A program made the position numbers and the translations under genes. The notes beneath the pieces were generated by a model that had not been told where the DNA came from, ran no database searches, and saw only the letters and a program-made list of their open reading frames with translations. Positions 31,740 through 40,967 of a stretch of 42,708 bases of DNA are shown here, one piece after another. Source of the DNA: an uncultured bacterium (GTDB lineage Bacteria; Bacillota; Clostridia; Oscillospirales; Acutalibacteraceae). The stretch is from NCBI GenBank assembly GCA_905215105.1, contig CAJMOI010000003.1, positions 1 through 42,708 of the forward strand. The letters are read 5' to 3'. How positions within the stretch are numbered: position 1 is the first letter of the stretch; each line of letters begins with the position of its first letter.

Positions 31740-32456
31740 ATGTTTGAAAATAAAGTCGCCGTCGTGACCGGCGGCGCCAGGGGAATTGGAAAAACCATTG
31801 CCGAAGAATTCCGCAGGGCCGGCGCACAGGTGTGCGTCATTGACCTGCTGGAAAACGGCTATTACACCGGTGATCTGGCCGACCCCAAAGTTCTGGAGGA
31901 CTTCGCCCGGAAAGTCATCGGGGACTTCGGCCATGTGGACTATCTCATCAACAACGCTCTGCCGCTGATGAAGGGCCTTGATACCTGCACCTATGAGGAG
32001 TTCAATTACGCCCTGCGGGTAGGGGTTTCCGCGCCCTTTTACCTGACCAAGCTGTTCACGCCCTATTTTGCTCCCGGAGCGGCCATTGTGAACATTTCCT
32101 CTTCCCGGGACCGGATGAGCCAGCCCCAGACCGAAAGCTACACCGCCGCAAAGGGCGGAATTTCCGCCCTGACCCATGGGCTGGCGGTCAGCCTTGCGGG
32201 AAAAGTGCGGGTCAATTCCGTTTCTCCCGGCTGGATTGACACCGATTTTACCGTTTATGAAGGCCCCGACGCCCAACAGCACCCTGCCGGACGGGTGGGA
32301 AATCCCTTAGACATCGCCAACATGGTGCTGTATCTCTGCTCAGACAAAGCGGGCTTTATTACCGGGGAAAACATCTGCATTGACGGCGGCATGACCCGGC
32401 AGATGATTTACCACAATGATTGCGGCTGGACGCTGCAACCGGAAGACCGGCTGTAA
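31740..32456 (+). CDS. Short-chain dehydrogenase/reductase
   Basis: This 238-residue Rossmann-fold oxidoreductase has the cofactor motif TGGARGIG (10-17), the NNA motif in LINNALP, a catalytic Ser in NISSSRD, YTAAK as the YxxxK pair, and the C-terminal ITGENICIDGG. The first-strand Asp in VIDLLEN suggests NAD(H) preference. TAAGGAGG precedes the ATG, in coupling range of the deformylase-like gene. It is followed by a strong terminator. The substrate is not identifiable. Confidence 0.9.
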   Translation: MFENKVAVVTGGARGIGKTIAEEFRRAGAQVCVIDLLENGYYTGDLADPKVLEDFARKVIGDFGHVDYLINNALPLMKGLDTCTYEEFNYALRVGVSAPFYLTKLFTPYFAPGAAIVNISSSRDRMSQPQTESYTAAKGGISALTHGLAVSLAGKVRVNSVSPGWIDTDFTVYEGPDAQQHPAGRVGNPLDIANMVLYLCSDKAGFITGENICIDGGMTRQMIYHNDCGWTLQPEDRL

Positions 32457-32494
32457 TGCGCTCTGTCTCCTCCCCTTCTTCATCAAACAAAACT

Positions 32495-32540
32495 CCCCTG
32501 TTCCGCTATTTTCCAATTACTGCGGAACAGGGGATTTTTT
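32495..32540. terminator. Bidirectional terminator between convergent genes
   Basis: A perfect 12-bp stem (32495-32506 with 32522-32533) is followed by TTTTTT on the plus strand, with a T-rich tract on the minus strand. Confidence 0.85.
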
Positions 32541-32890
32541 CACTTTCTCAGGATGCGCTCCATGGCCTTTCCTCCGGCCAGCTCATCCACCAGCTTATCC
32601 AGATATCGGATTTCCCGCATGAGGGGGTCTTCGATTTCCTCTACCCGGATTCCGCACACCTTGCCGGTAATCAGGGTGCGGTTGGGGTTCATGGCAGGGG
32701 CATTGCGGAAAAAATCGCCGTAGCTGGTATCGGACTGTTCCAGCCGGGCAAGGTCCTCTGGGGTATACCCGGTGAGCCAGGCCGTTACCTGATCCACCTC
32801 TTCCCGGGTGCGGCCTTTTTTCACGGCCTTATTCACCAGCAGGGGATACAGCTTGGCAAAGGGCATCTGTGTTACATCCATTCTGGGCAT
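32540..32890 (-). CDS. DUF2200-family protein
   Basis: This 116-residue protein matches DUF2200 as I remember it: QMPFAKLYPLLVNKAVKKGRT near the start, WLTGYTPEDL, an NPNRTLITGKVCGIRVEEIEDPLM stretch and the end LDKLVDELAGGKAMERILRK. The family is cytoplasmic, widespread and without established function. GAAGGA precedes the start; an internal Met at codon 4 or 9 is possible. It is transcribed towards the SDR gene and shares its terminator. Confidence 0.85.
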   Translation of the reverse strand: MPRMDVTQMPFAKLYPLLVNKAVKKGRTREEVDQVTAWLTGYTPEDLARLEQSDTSYGDFFRNAPAMNPNRTLITGKVCGIRVEEIEDPLMREIRYLDKLVDELAGGKAMERILRK

Positions 32891-32954
32891 CGCGATTCCT
32901 TCTTTCCCTGTGTCTCGTTTGAATCAAACTTACGATTTCGCCGTCAAAGTTATC

Positions 32955-33182
32955 TTACTGGTTTTCCGGCTCTGTTTCATCCCTGACATATTCCAGTAAG
33001 TCCCCCGGCTGGCAGTCCAGCAGAGAGCAAAGCTGTCCCACGTTTTCCAGAGATATCATTTTTTGACTGCGCAGAGATTGAATCACTCCTTCTGAAAGGA
33101 GTTTCTCTTTTCGCAATTTGTACGTTGAAAGCCCCTTGCTTTTCAAGGCTTCCAAAATATCCAGTTTGTAGCAAATAGCCAT
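32955..33182 (-). CDS. Small XRE-family HTH protein
   Basis: This 75-residue protein is essentially one helix-turn-helix domain: KLDILEALKSKGLSTYKLRKEKLLSEGVIQSLRSQ followed by LENVGQLCSLLDCQPGDLLEYV, a Cro/CI-type pattern common in phage and small clostridial regulators. AAGGGGAG precedes the ATG at 33182. There is no obvious target gene; the DUF2200 gene follows it on the same strand. The 500 bp upstream (33255-33755) hold only degraded sequence. Confidence 0.8.
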   Translation of the reverse strand: MAICYKLDILEALKSKGLSTYKLRKEKLLSEGVIQSLRSQKMISLENVGQLCSLLDCQPGDLLEYVRDETEPENQ

Positions 33183-33582
33183 ACAGACTCCCCTTTCCCC
33201 GAACCTGCTCACAAGCAGCTTTTTCACGATCTTTATTATACCAATAAACAACACTTAAATAAATGCTATAACAGAAAGAAGATGCACAAAAGATAGCCCG
33301 AAAAAAGAAGAACCGCAGCAAGAACGTGCTCCTGGAAAAAGTCGTCCTTGCCACGGAAATCTTAAAAATGGTCCATACCCTGATTGAGATGATCAAGGCG
33401 CTGGCCATGTAAAACGGAGAAGGGCAAAAGTCCTTCCTGTTGATAGCATAGCACTTCCTTTGCGCAAAAACAAGGGTCAGCGTATGAAAACTGGAATTTG
33501 AGCCAAAACCAGTTCTTTCTTCCCGTTCAAAAATTACAAACAGCCCGGAATTTCAAACCTGCCTGAAAACTTTTTTGTCCTG

Positions 33583-33627
33583 ACAGCACAGATCATCCGG
33601 CATGAAATGGATGACGGAAAAATCCCA
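33583..33627 (+). pseudogene. Deformylase-like gene remnant
   Basis: Fifteen in-frame codons read TAQIIRHEMDDGKIP, matching TAQIIQHEIDHCDGIP at the C-terminus of the protein encoded at 31317, with two codons (the metal-site His and a Cys) missing. The frame continues to a stop at 33670 without recognisable sequence, and there is no start or N-terminal half. The surrounding 33255-33700 region shows no convincing intact gene. Confidence 0.55.
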
Positions 33628-33700
33628 TCCTCCGGCCATTTTTCCAAAAAAGGTTTCCTGCAATCTAAATAATGGTAGATATCACCTCAAATTTGGATAC

Positions 33701-33729
33701 TTGACGGCAAAGGGCAGTTGTTGTATGGT
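33701..33729 (+). promoter_or_regulatory. Possible promoter of the alpha-mannosidase gene
   Basis: TTGACG (33701-33706), a 17-nt spacer and TATGGT (33724-33729) lie about 80 bp before the start codon. The -10 element is weak. Confidence 0.4.
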
Positions 33730-33806
33730 ATAAATATGAAAACGGACGGGGACGATTGTCTCCCCGCGTCCTCTTAAAATCTGTTATTATGAAAAGAGGG
33801 AAAGCC

Positions 33807-36800
33807 ATGCTGAATGACAAGCAAATCCAGCGGATGATCCGAAAGCTGAAGCGCTTTGAAGACACCCTGGACGGACGAATTTTTGAAAAGGTCTGTGACC
33901 TGCCGGTTTCCGCTTACCAGACCAGCGAGTCTCTGTACGCCATTCCGGAGGACAGCCTGTTTACCCCCATCCAGCCCGGAGATATCTGGGGCGGAGAAAG
34001 CACCTACTGCTGGTTTAAATCCAGCTATACCGTGCCCGAGGAGTATGCAGGACGGCCCCTGTTCCTGCGGCCCAGAGTCGGCGGCTATGAAGCCATGCTG
34101 TGGGTGGACGGAAAACCCTTCGGCACCTTTGCCACGAAAATCGTTGTGACCGGCCACGGCAACCACTACTGCGATATGCTGGTGAAAGAACCCAAGGCCG
34201 GACAGAAAATCAACATTGATCTGGAATTCTATTCCGGTCACTATGTGATGGGCTGTATGCCCCTGGAAGAAGCGGACCACAGCGACTTCCGCTTCCCCTT
34301 CAGCTCCATGGAAATCTGCGTCAAGAACGACAAGATCGCCGATTTCTATTTCAACCTCCGCACCCTCACCGAGCTGGTGGAAGTGCTGGATGAAACCAGC
34401 TACCGCAAGGCAGAGCTCATCAACGTGATGCTGGCTCTCCATGAAGTGCTGTACTATGATCCCGAGTGCGTCAGCAGTGAGGAATTCTATGCGGCACTGG
34501 AAAAGGGTCAGGAGATCATGGCGCCCGCCCTGGCACGCCACAACAGCTCCACCGCTCCTTCCGTAGGCGTCATCGGCCACTCCCATATGGACACCGCCTG
34601 GCTGTGGCATGTGGGCGAAACCATCAAGAAGTGCGCCCGCACCTATTCCAACCAGCTGAACCTGATGGAGCAGTATCCCGAGTACACCTTTGTGCAGAGC
34701 TCCGCTTTCCACGGCGAAGTAATCCGCCGCCACTATCCCGAGCTGTTCCGGCGGATTCAGGAAAAGGTGGCAGAGGGCCGCTATGAGCCCAACGGCGGCG
34801 TTTGGGTGGAATGCGACTGCAACATCACCTCCGGCGAATCCATGGTGCGCCAGTTCCTGTGGGGCCAGCGGTTCACCCGGAAATACTTCGGCTTTACCTC
34901 CGACGCCTTCTGGCTGCCGGATACCTTCGGTTACTCCGCCGCTATTCCCCAGATCATGCAGGGCTGCGGCGTGAAATACTTCCTGACCACCAAGATGGCC
35001 TGGAACGACACCAACCAATTCCCCTATGACACCTTCTACTGGAAGGGCCTGGACGGCACCAGCGTGTTCTCTCACCTGAACAAAACTCACGTCTGGCCGG
35101 CTCCCAAGGACTTCTATCAGTATGTATACGGCACCCAGAGCCCCGACGCCATCCGTCAGAAGTATGTGGCGGACCGGAAGCTGATTTCCTATGGCTTCGG
35201 TGACGGCGGCGGCGGACCCCAGTATGAAATGGTGGAAATGGCACGGCGCTGCAAGGATCTGGAGGGCTGCCCCAAGACCGAGCACACCACCGTCAGCCGC
35301 TTCATGCAGGAGCTGGAAGCCAACGTCCACAACCCGGACACCTTCAGTGGCGAGCTGTATCTGGAGCTGCACCGCGGCACCCTGACCAACCAGCACAACA
35401 TCAAGCGGAACAACCGTCTGGCAGAAATCGCTCTCCATGACCTGGAATTCCTCACGGTGGGCAACGCTGTGGAAGCCGGCGCAGAGGCAAACGACAGCCG
35501 GTACCGCGATCTGCAGGAAACCCTGCTGGTCAACCAGTTCCACGACATCCTCCCCGGCACCTGTATTCCCAGAGCCCACAAGGAGTCTCTGGAAGAGACA
35601 GGCGCCCTGCTGGATGCCTCTCATAAGCTGATTCAGGAAGCTGCTTTCGTTCGTGCAGAAGAAAATAAGTTCACTGTAGTGAATACCACTTCCTTTGTCC
35701 GGAAGGAAACCGTCTATCTGGACTATGTGCCCGGAATGCGGGTACAGGGCGATTATGCCCAGCAGGTCGTGGAGACCCTCAAGGGCGAGAAAAAGCTGGC
35801 TGTTGCCGGTGTGGAAGTGCCCGCCTATGGCAGCGTTGTGCTGACGCTGGAGCCCGGTGAAGTGGGCGGCGAGTCCGCTTTCTGCCGCAACGGCGCAGAG
35901 CTGACCACTCCCTTTGCAAAGGTGACCCTCAATGACCGCGGCTATCTGTCCTCCTTCTATGATACTGACGCTGGCCGTGAGCTGACCGGCGAGGGCTATC
36001 CCTTCAACACCTTCCTGGTGGCAGAAGACCTGCCCGCAGAGTGGGACAACTGGGACGTGGACGCAGACCTGGAGCTGAAGTTTAAGGATTGCGCCAAGCT
36101 GCTGTCCTCCGAAGTGGTTTCCGACGGCCCGGTAGAGCTGCGCATCCGCAATCGCTATCAGCTGACCGAAAAGTCCACCCTGACTCAGGACATGATCTTC
36201 TCCGCCGCTTCCCCCATGGTGCGGTTCGAGACGCTGATGGACTGGCAGGATGACCACCGTTTCCTGAAGACCGCTTTCGACACCAGCGTATTCAGCGACT
36301 TTGTCCGTCAGGAAATCCAGTTCGGTTACCTCAAGCGCCCCACCACCCGGAACAACTCCGTGGATAAGGCCAAGTTCGAGGTACTGAACCACAAATACAC
36401 CGACCTTTCCGAGACCCGCTATGGCGTGTCCATTCTCAACGACTGCAAGTACGGCATTTCCGTGTTCGGCGGCCAGCTGCGCCTGTCCCTGCACAAGGGC
36501 GGCCTGCGTCCGGACTTCAACGGCGACAAGGGCGAGCACTACTGCGAATACGCCTTCCTGCCCCATAACTGCGGTTTCTCCGTGGACAGCGTTGCCGAGC
36601 CGGCCTATGCATTCAACTATAAGCCGCTGGTATTCGCCGGCGCAAGAGAGCTTCCTTCCCTCATCAGCAGCAGCGCTTCCAACGTGATTATCGAAACGCT
36701 GAAGCCCTGTGAGGACGGCGGCCGTGCCTTCATCGCCCGTGTCTATGAGGCAGAGGGCAGCTATACCCACACCGACCTGAAGCTGGGCTTCACCCCCACG

Positions 36801-36914
36801 GCTGTGGAGCTGACCAACATGCTGGAAGAGACCGAAGAGACCCTGCCCGCATCGGACAAGGTGGCTCTGAGCCTGCGTCCCTTCGAGATCAAGACGGTGA
36901 AGATCTCCTACTGA
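33807..36914 (+). CDS. Alpha-mannosidase, glycoside hydrolase family 38
   Basis: This 1035-residue cytoplasmic enzyme cleaves alpha-linked mannose from glycans. The zinc site starts with GHSHMDTAWLWH (His260, Asp262). The nucleophile is Asp372 in WLPDTFGYSA, and the third GH38 motif is NQFHDILPGT. The N-terminal jelly-roll-like domain (1-240) and C-terminal beta domains fit bacterial GH38 enzymes of about 1000 residues. The start at 33807 was chosen for AGAGGG upstream and the family start. It has no signal peptide, so it works on imported oligosaccharides. It has no sugar transporter beside it. The codon choice looks highly biased, suggesting strong expression. Confidence 0.95.
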   Translation: MLNDKQIQRMIRKLKRFEDTLDGRIFEKVCDLPVSAYQTSESLYAIPEDSLFTPIQPGDIWGGESTYCWFKSSYTVPEEYAGRPLFLRPRVGGYEAMLWVDGKPFGTFATKIVVTGHGNHYCDMLVKEPKAGQKINIDLEFYSGHYVMGCMPLEEADHSDFRFPFSSMEICVKNDKIADFYFNLRTLTELVEVLDETSYRKAELINVMLALHEVLYYDPECVSSEEFYAALEKGQEIMAPALARHNSSTAPSVGVIGHSHMDTAWLWHVGETIKKCARTYSNQLNLMEQYPEYTFVQSSAFHGEVIRRHYPELFRRIQEKVAEGRYEPNGGVWVECDCNITSGESMVRQFLWGQRFTRKYFGFTSDAFWLPDTFGYSAAIPQIMQGCGVKYFLTTKMAWNDTNQFPYDTFYWKGLDGTSVFSHLNKTHVWPAPKDFYQYVYGTQSPDAIRQKYVADRKLISYGFGDGGGGPQYEMVEMARRCKDLEGCPKTEHTTVSRFMQELEANVHNPDTFSGELYLELHRGTLTNQHNIKRNNRLAEIALHDLEFLTVGNAVEAGAEANDSRYRDLQETLLVNQFHDILPGTCIPRAHKESLEETGALLDASHKLIQEAAFVRAEENKFTVVNTTSFVRKETVYLDYVPGMRVQGDYAQQVVETLKGEKKLAVAGVEVPAYGSVVLTLEPGEVGGESAFCRNGAELTTPFAKVTLNDRGYLSSFYDTDAGRELTGEGYPFNTFLVAEDLPAEWDNWDVDADLELKFKDCAKLLSSEVVSDGPVELRIRNRYQLTEKSTLTQDMIFSAASPMVRFETLMDWQDDHRFLKTAFDTSVFSDFVRQEIQFGYLKRPTTRNNSVDKAKFEVLNHKYTDLSETRYGVSILNDCKYGISVFGGQLRLSLHKGGLRPDFNGDKGEHYCEYAFLPHNCGFSVDSVAEPAYAFNYKPLVFAGARELPSLISSSASNVIIETLKPCEDGGRAFIARVYEAEGSYTHTDLKLGFTPTAVELTNMLEETEETLPASDKVALSLRPFEIKTVKISY

Positions 36915-36932
36915 GTTCTCAGACAAACAAAG

Positions 36933-36963
36933 AACCCGTTCCCCTGCCCGGGGAACGGGTTTT
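36933..36963 (+). terminator. Terminator of the alpha-mannosidase gene
   Basis: A perfect 12-bp stem AACCCGTTCCCC (36933-36944) with GGGGAACGGGTT (36950-36961) is followed by TTTT. Confidence 0.85.
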
Positions 36964-37009
36964 CTGTTTGTATAGGCAACGGGCCTTCCACACTTTCCCA
37001 AACGCATCA

Positions 37010-37043
37010 AAAGCCCGTTTCCCTGTTACGGGAATCGGGCTTT
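37010..37043 (-). terminator. Terminator of the phosphoribosyltransferase-like gene
   Basis: A stem of about 14 bp with one mismatch (37010-37023 with 37029-37043) is followed on the minus strand by TTTT and lies 22 bp beyond the stop codon. Confidence 0.7.
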
Positions 37044-37064
37044 CGACGCAGAGTAGTTTCCCGA

Positions 37065-37703
37065 TTACAGCATGGAGTACCCATAACTGTTGACCAGTGC
37101 ATCCACTTTCTCTCCCTGTTTGCACATGGGGCACTCATGGCTGGAATAGGTTTCGTAGCCGGGCACATCCTCGCTGTTGAAAATGGAGTTGACCTTCATG
37201 CCTTCCACTTCATCCACAGCGCTGAAAATAGAGGAAACACCGGCGGTGATGCCGCCATAGTACTGGATACACTCGGCGCTCTTGCGGACGGTAATACCGG
37301 TGGTGACAGAGGCCATGAGGATCAGCACATGCTTTCCCCGGACCATGGGCTGGATGTTGTCCCGGAAAATCATCTGACCGTTGGCGTCATACTCAGGGGT
37401 AATGACATAGATGGTCTGATGGGCGTTGATGGACATAAAGCCGGAACGGTTCAGCTCCTGCGCCAGATACGCGCCGATAATCTGGGTGCCGTCCAGACAG
37501 AGGATGGTGTCCACCACGGTGTTGGCGATATAATGAGGAACCAGCGCCTTTGCGGCAGCCTCGGCTTCGCTCTGGCGGGTTTTCAGGGTGGTCATATCGA
37601 TATAATAATTGACGTGAGAGTGATTGGTGGCAAAGTGGCCGTGGGCAATTTTCAGCGGAACATTGCTGTTCTTGGACATGACTTTATAAATCCGGTTTTC
37701 CAT
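37065..37703 (-). CDS. Orotate phosphoribosyltransferase-like protein with CxxC motif
   Basis: This 212-residue protein has a type I phosphoribosyltransferase layout, with a hydrophobic strand and loop at HVLILMASVTTGITV (about 123-137) where PRPP-binding enzymes have VLIVDDVxTTG. The two acidic residues that normally bind the ribose hydroxyls are replaced by Met-Ala. Near the C-terminus there is a possible metal motif, HECPMCKQG. Similar proteins are annotated as orotate phosphoribosyltransferase in this bacterial group, but that activity is doubtful given the missing acidic pair. GGGAGG precedes the ATG. It is transcribed alone with its own terminator. Confidence 0.65.
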   Translation of the reverse strand: MENRIYKVMSKNSNVPLKIAHGHFATNHSHVNYYIDMTTLKTRQSEAEAAAKALVPHYIANTVVDTILCLDGTQIIGAYLAQELNRSGFMSINAHQTIYVITPEYDANGQMIFRDNIQPMVRGKHVLILMASVTTGITVRKSAECIQYYGGITAGVSSIFSAVDEVEGMKVNSIFNSEDVPGYETYSSHECPMCKQGEKVDALVNSYGYSML

Positions 37704-37844
37704 AAGCTATAGCCTCCCGGCCCGTGGTCTGTCAGGGGCAGAAGAAACGGGCATTTTTTATTATTATAACCAGTTTTTTCTAAGATTTCAAGAATACTTT
37801 GTAAATTAAGAGATACTTTTTCTAAAAAAACCGAATTGCTCCCT

Positions 37845-38306
37845 TTACAGGCTTTTTTCCATGGCGAAGTTTGTCAGGGTGACGCCGTACCGCTCCACAG
37901 TCTGTTCCAATACCACCCGATAGCCCTGGCTCTCAAAAAAGGGCCGGGCCGTCTTGGAAGCGTGCACTTTCAGCACACAGGTGCCCAGCTCCCGGGCACG
38001 GGTTTCCATGGCTTCTGCCAATTGTGCGCCGACGCCCTGATGCTGGCACTGGGCGGCCACATACAGCCGGTCGAAATAGTCCGGCTCCTCCAGATCGGCA
38101 AAGCCCAGCAGCTGGCCGTTTTCCTCTGCAATCAGGGAATAATGGGCGCACAGCGTCTCCTGCCACCGGGTTTCATCAAGGGTTTCCGGCGCCCAGGCTT
38201 CCAGCTGTTCCGGGGTGTAGTCCTTTACACACACGGTGTGGACTGTATTCCGAAAAAGTGCCAGCACCCGGGGCAGATCCTCCGGGGTATAGGGGCGAAG
38301 TTTCAT
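37845..38306 (-). CDS. GNAT-family N-acetyltransferase
   Basis: This 153-residue acetyltransferase has the GNAT order: N-terminal helices (YTPEDLPRVLALFRNTV), the strand pair ENGQLLGFADL, and the acetyl-CoA loop QCQHQGVGAQLAEAM (Q/R-x-x-G-x-G/A), then FFESQGYRVV. It is closest to the YafP/PhnO-like branch. The start at 38306 has AAAGGAG eight bases upstream. The acceptor substrate is unknown. It lies between the phosphoribosyltransferase-like gene and the phage module, with its own upstream gap. Confidence 0.88.
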   Translation of the reverse strand: MKLRPYTPEDLPRVLALFRNTVHTVCVKDYTPEQLEAWAPETLDETRWQETLCAHYSLIAEENGQLLGFADLEEPDYFDRLYVAAQCQHQGVGAQLAEAMETRARELGTCVLKVHASKTARPFFESQGYRVVLEQTVERYGVTLTNFAMEKSL

Positions 38307-38377
38307 ACAACCGTCTCCTTTGCGAATTCTTTTGACACCCATTATATCCCCTTTTCCCGGCTATTTCCACCTGAAAA

Positions 38378-38409
38378 CAGGGCGTTTCCCCAAAAGAGGA
38401 AACGCCCTG
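38378..38409 (-). terminator. Terminator closing the phage structural module
   Basis: A perfect 12-bp stem (38378-38389 with 38398-38409) is followed on the minus strand by TTTT, just after the stop codon of the last phage gene. Confidence 0.85.
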
Positions 38410-38426
38410 CCTTTATTTTGGCAGCT

Positions 38427-39170
38427 TTATGACACGCCCCGCCACTTCATGCCCAGATTTCCGCTGCCCCGGGGCACCCAATCGAAAAATCCGCTGCCGG
38501 TATTGCCCACTGTCAGCCGGTCCAGCACCTCAGCGCTGGTGATAAACAGCCGGTTATTGGACAGATAGGCAATTTCCGCGCCGTTCTGCAAAAAAGACAG
38601 CTTTTCCCGGCCCAGCACCGCCGTAAAGGGGCTGTCCCGCTCCCCCAGTGTGATGCCGTCGGCGGTAAATTGAATATAGGTGTCCACCCGGTTCTGATAG
38701 TCTTCCAGCTCTCCCGCCACCTGCTGGGTCAGGTCTGCGGCCTCGGAAAACCGCAGCTCAATTTTCCGGCTGGTCTGTTCCAATTCCGTGCGGAAGGTCT
38801 CTTCCAGCTCGGCCGTCTCACTTTTTGCGGTAAAGTCCTCCGTCACCTGTGCCAGAATCCCGGATTCCTGCTCCTGCAATAAGACGGTGAACCGGCTGGA
38901 CAGCTCTTCCGCCGACTGTACCAGCTCCTCATACACCCGCCGGAACTCCTGCCGGGCCTGATCGCCGTTCTGCTGGGCCAGCTCTCCGGCAGTACGGGCG
39001 TCCGTCTCCATTTGAGAAAGACGGCGGCGGGTCTCCTCACTGAAATTTTCCCCGCTGATATGGGAAAGGGCATAGCGCAGCTCTTCCGACAGCCGCAGCA
39101 GACAGGCTCTCAGCTGCCGCGGGTCCGAGACCTGTTCCAGCCCGGGAAGGGAAAAGGAAAGTCCCGTCAT
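38427..39170 (-). CDS. Phage tail-associated coiled-coil protein
   Basis: This 247-residue protein has a long heptad-rich helical region (about 25-165) and a beta-rich C-terminus with ITLGERDSPFTAVLGREKLSFLQNGAEIAYLSNNRLFIT. This 'speaks-of-input-and-output' pattern is familiar from minor tail or tail-spike proteins in clostridial prophages. AAAGGAGG, which overlaps the stop of the upstream gene, precedes the ATG. It is the last gene of the module. No enzymatic domain is visible. A receptor-binding or baseplate role is inferred from position and shape. Confidence 0.7.
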   Translation of the reverse strand: MTGLSFSLPGLEQVSDPRQLRACLLRLSEELRYALSHISGENFSEETRRRLSQMETDARTAGELAQQNGDQARQEFRRVYEELVQSAEELSSRFTVLLQEQESGILAQVTEDFTAKSETAELEETFRTELEQTSRKIELRFSEAADLTQQVAGELEDYQNRVDTYIQFTADGITLGERDSPFTAVLGREKLSFLQNGAEIAYLSNNRLFITSAEVLDRLTVGNTGSGFFDWVPRGSGNLGMKWRGVS

Positions 39171-39174
39171 ACCG

Positions 39175-40911
39175 TCAGCCTCCTTTCACCGGAAGCTCCG
39201 TCCCCGTCTCGGTGGTGCGGGTGACGGAATACAGCACCATGTCCCCCTGCCCTTCCAGCCGCAGCCGGAGAAACACGCACCGCCGGGGCACAATGGGCAA
39301 CGTTACCACCCGCTTTTCCGCCGCTGTACATTCCGCAACCGGTTCCCACGGGCCGCCGTCACAGCAGAGCTTGACCGCCACCCGGCTGCCTGCTTCCAGC
39401 TGAAAACACAGCTGGAGCCCGGACAGATACTGGAACGGCCCGCCGCCCAGATCGCCGGTCTCACAGAACCACGCCATCGGGCCCTCTTTTTCGCCCAGAG
39501 CCCCCTCGTCGCCCTCATACAGGGCGGTGGAGCCGTTGACTGCATACAGGCCGTTGTCCTCCGCCACAAAATACAGCTCGCCCCCTACCCGGGCAAACCA
39601 CCGCACCGCCATATTGTCCTCCCGGTGCCACAGGCCGCAGCCCTCGTCATAGACCAGCAGCACCGCCGTCCCGTCCGGCTCCCGTGCGGAAAGATAATAG
39701 CAGTCTCCCACAGTGCCCGCCCGGGCGTTTTCCAGCGTGATACTGCCCAGCGGCGCAGAAACGGATACGGGAAGACTTCCGTCATAGGCGCAAACCCCGT
39801 TCCGGCTGTGGTAATAGAGGGTTTCGTTGACAATGACCAGAGAGCCCTCGCTGCCCTTTTTCACGCCGCGCACCGGGCTGTTGGCAATCTGAAAATCAGC
39901 GGGGCGGCTGCCCCACACCTTGTGGATGCTGTCCTCTTTGAAAAACAGCACGTTTCCCAGATGGGTACAGGCCCCGGTAAAATCCCCGTCAGAGCCGATG
40001 GTGGCGGCATAGCTGTCAGTGGAAATCCCCTCAAAGCAGTTCCAGTTGGTGGGGTCTCCCAGCTTACAGGCGTAAATTTCGTGGTTTTTGGAGGAACAGC
40101 CCCAGATACGGTTTTCGCTCTCCGTGAGAAAGTCCATGTCGGGAATCTCCCGGCTGACAGTCACCGGCTCCATTTGGTCAAAGGCCGTGTCCAGAATCCC
40201 GGGAATGACGATCCAGTCGTCCCCCCGGCTCTGGATGATGGTTTTCCCGTTGAGGCTTTCCCCCGGCGCAGTGCAGCCGGAAACGGTCACGCCGTCGTAC
40301 TGGCGGAACAGCTTGCCCAGATTGGCAAAGGTCAGCTTCACAAAGGTGACGGCGATTTCCACCCACATCTGGCTGGCGGAGGAATACTCCTTCAGGGTGT
40401 GGGGTGTCTGGCTGGTGTCCAGCCAGAGAGCGCCGTTTTCCGGGGAAGCAGGGGCTTCGGCGCTGGCAGTATAGCCCTCATAGGCGGTTCCGTCGGCTTG
40501 GGAGAGGGTAAAGCTCACCGAGCCCTCGGTGGTGACGGACGCGCCCAGATCACCGAATTCGCCGGTCTGGATGTTGTAATACTTTTTGTCCGGCCAGATG
40601 AGCACAAAAGCGCCCATGCCCACAAACTGCTTTTCCGTGTCGGAAACGGTTCCCACCCGGAAGCCGTTGTAAAAAAAGTCCGTCCCGTCAACCCAGCACA
40701 GCTTGTCCCGGCCAAAAAGGCCGTTGGGACGGGAAAACTGCCGGACCTTTCCCCGCTGTTTCCGGGGCCGGACCAGCGGAGCTTCCCGGGACGAAAGATT
40801 CTTCATGTCAAAAAACTGGCCGTCCCCACAGGTGCGGGTATGGCAGTAGCCCCCGAACCGGGAAAGAACCGTCCGTTCCCGGGAGACGGGGGAAATAGGG
40901 GGTAATCTCAT
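39175..40911 (-). CDS. Large phage structural protein, unknown class
   Basis: This 578-residue protein has many short beta-rich segments, such as WVDGTDFFYNGFRVG, LGNVLFFKEDSIHKVWG, IVNETLYYHSRNGVCAYDG and ELYFVAEDNGLYAVNG, that resemble a repeated propeller-like or beta-solenoid fold. I do not recognise a named family with certainty. The start at 40911 has GAGGTG upstream; an in-frame Met 11 codons earlier has no clear site. It lies between the 120-residue protein and the coiled-coil protein in an all-minus-strand module headed by the major capsid protein. A tail or stopper component is likely. Confidence 0.65.
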   Translation of the reverse strand: MRLPPISPVSRERTVLSRFGGYCHTRTCGDGQFFDMKNLSSREAPLVRPRKQRGKVRQFSRPNGLFGRDKLCWVDGTDFFYNGFRVGTVSDTEKQFVGMGAFVLIWPDKKYYNIQTGEFGDLGASVTTEGSVSFTLSQADGTAYEGYTASAEAPASPENGALWLDTSQTPHTLKEYSSASQMWVEIAVTFVKLTFANLGKLFRQYDGVTVSGCTAPGESLNGKTIIQSRGDDWIVIPGILDTAFDQMEPVTVSREIPDMDFLTESENRIWGCSSKNHEIYACKLGDPTNWNCFEGISTDSYAATIGSDGDFTGACTHLGNVLFFKEDSIHKVWGSRPADFQIANSPVRGVKKGSEGSLVIVNETLYYHSRNGVCAYDGSLPVSVSAPLGSITLENARAGTVGDCYYLSAREPDGTAVLLVYDEGCGLWHREDNMAVRWFARVGGELYFVAEDNGLYAVNGSTALYEGDEGALGEKEGPMAWFCETGDLGGGPFQYLSGLQLCFQLEAGSRVAVKLCCDGGPWEPVAECTAAEKRVVTLPIVPRRCVFLRLRLEGQGDMVLYSVTRTTETGTELPVKGG

Positions 40912-40967
40912 GAAAACACCTCGTTTCGTTTTCCAGCGGGGCATTTGGGGCAGCTGTTAACCCGCCC

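Noticed and set aside
33285..33411. Frame with KKKNRSKNVLLEKVVLATEILKM ending at a stop near 33411
   Set aside because: It looks coding-like, but it is only about 46 codons between stops, has no start codon or ribosome site, and I cannot tie it to a family.
30540..33755. Possible CRISPR array or phage attachment site near the tRNA
   Set aside because: No regularly spaced repeats were seen, and the only direct repeats are the two tRNA-locus copies, which have no integrase nearby.
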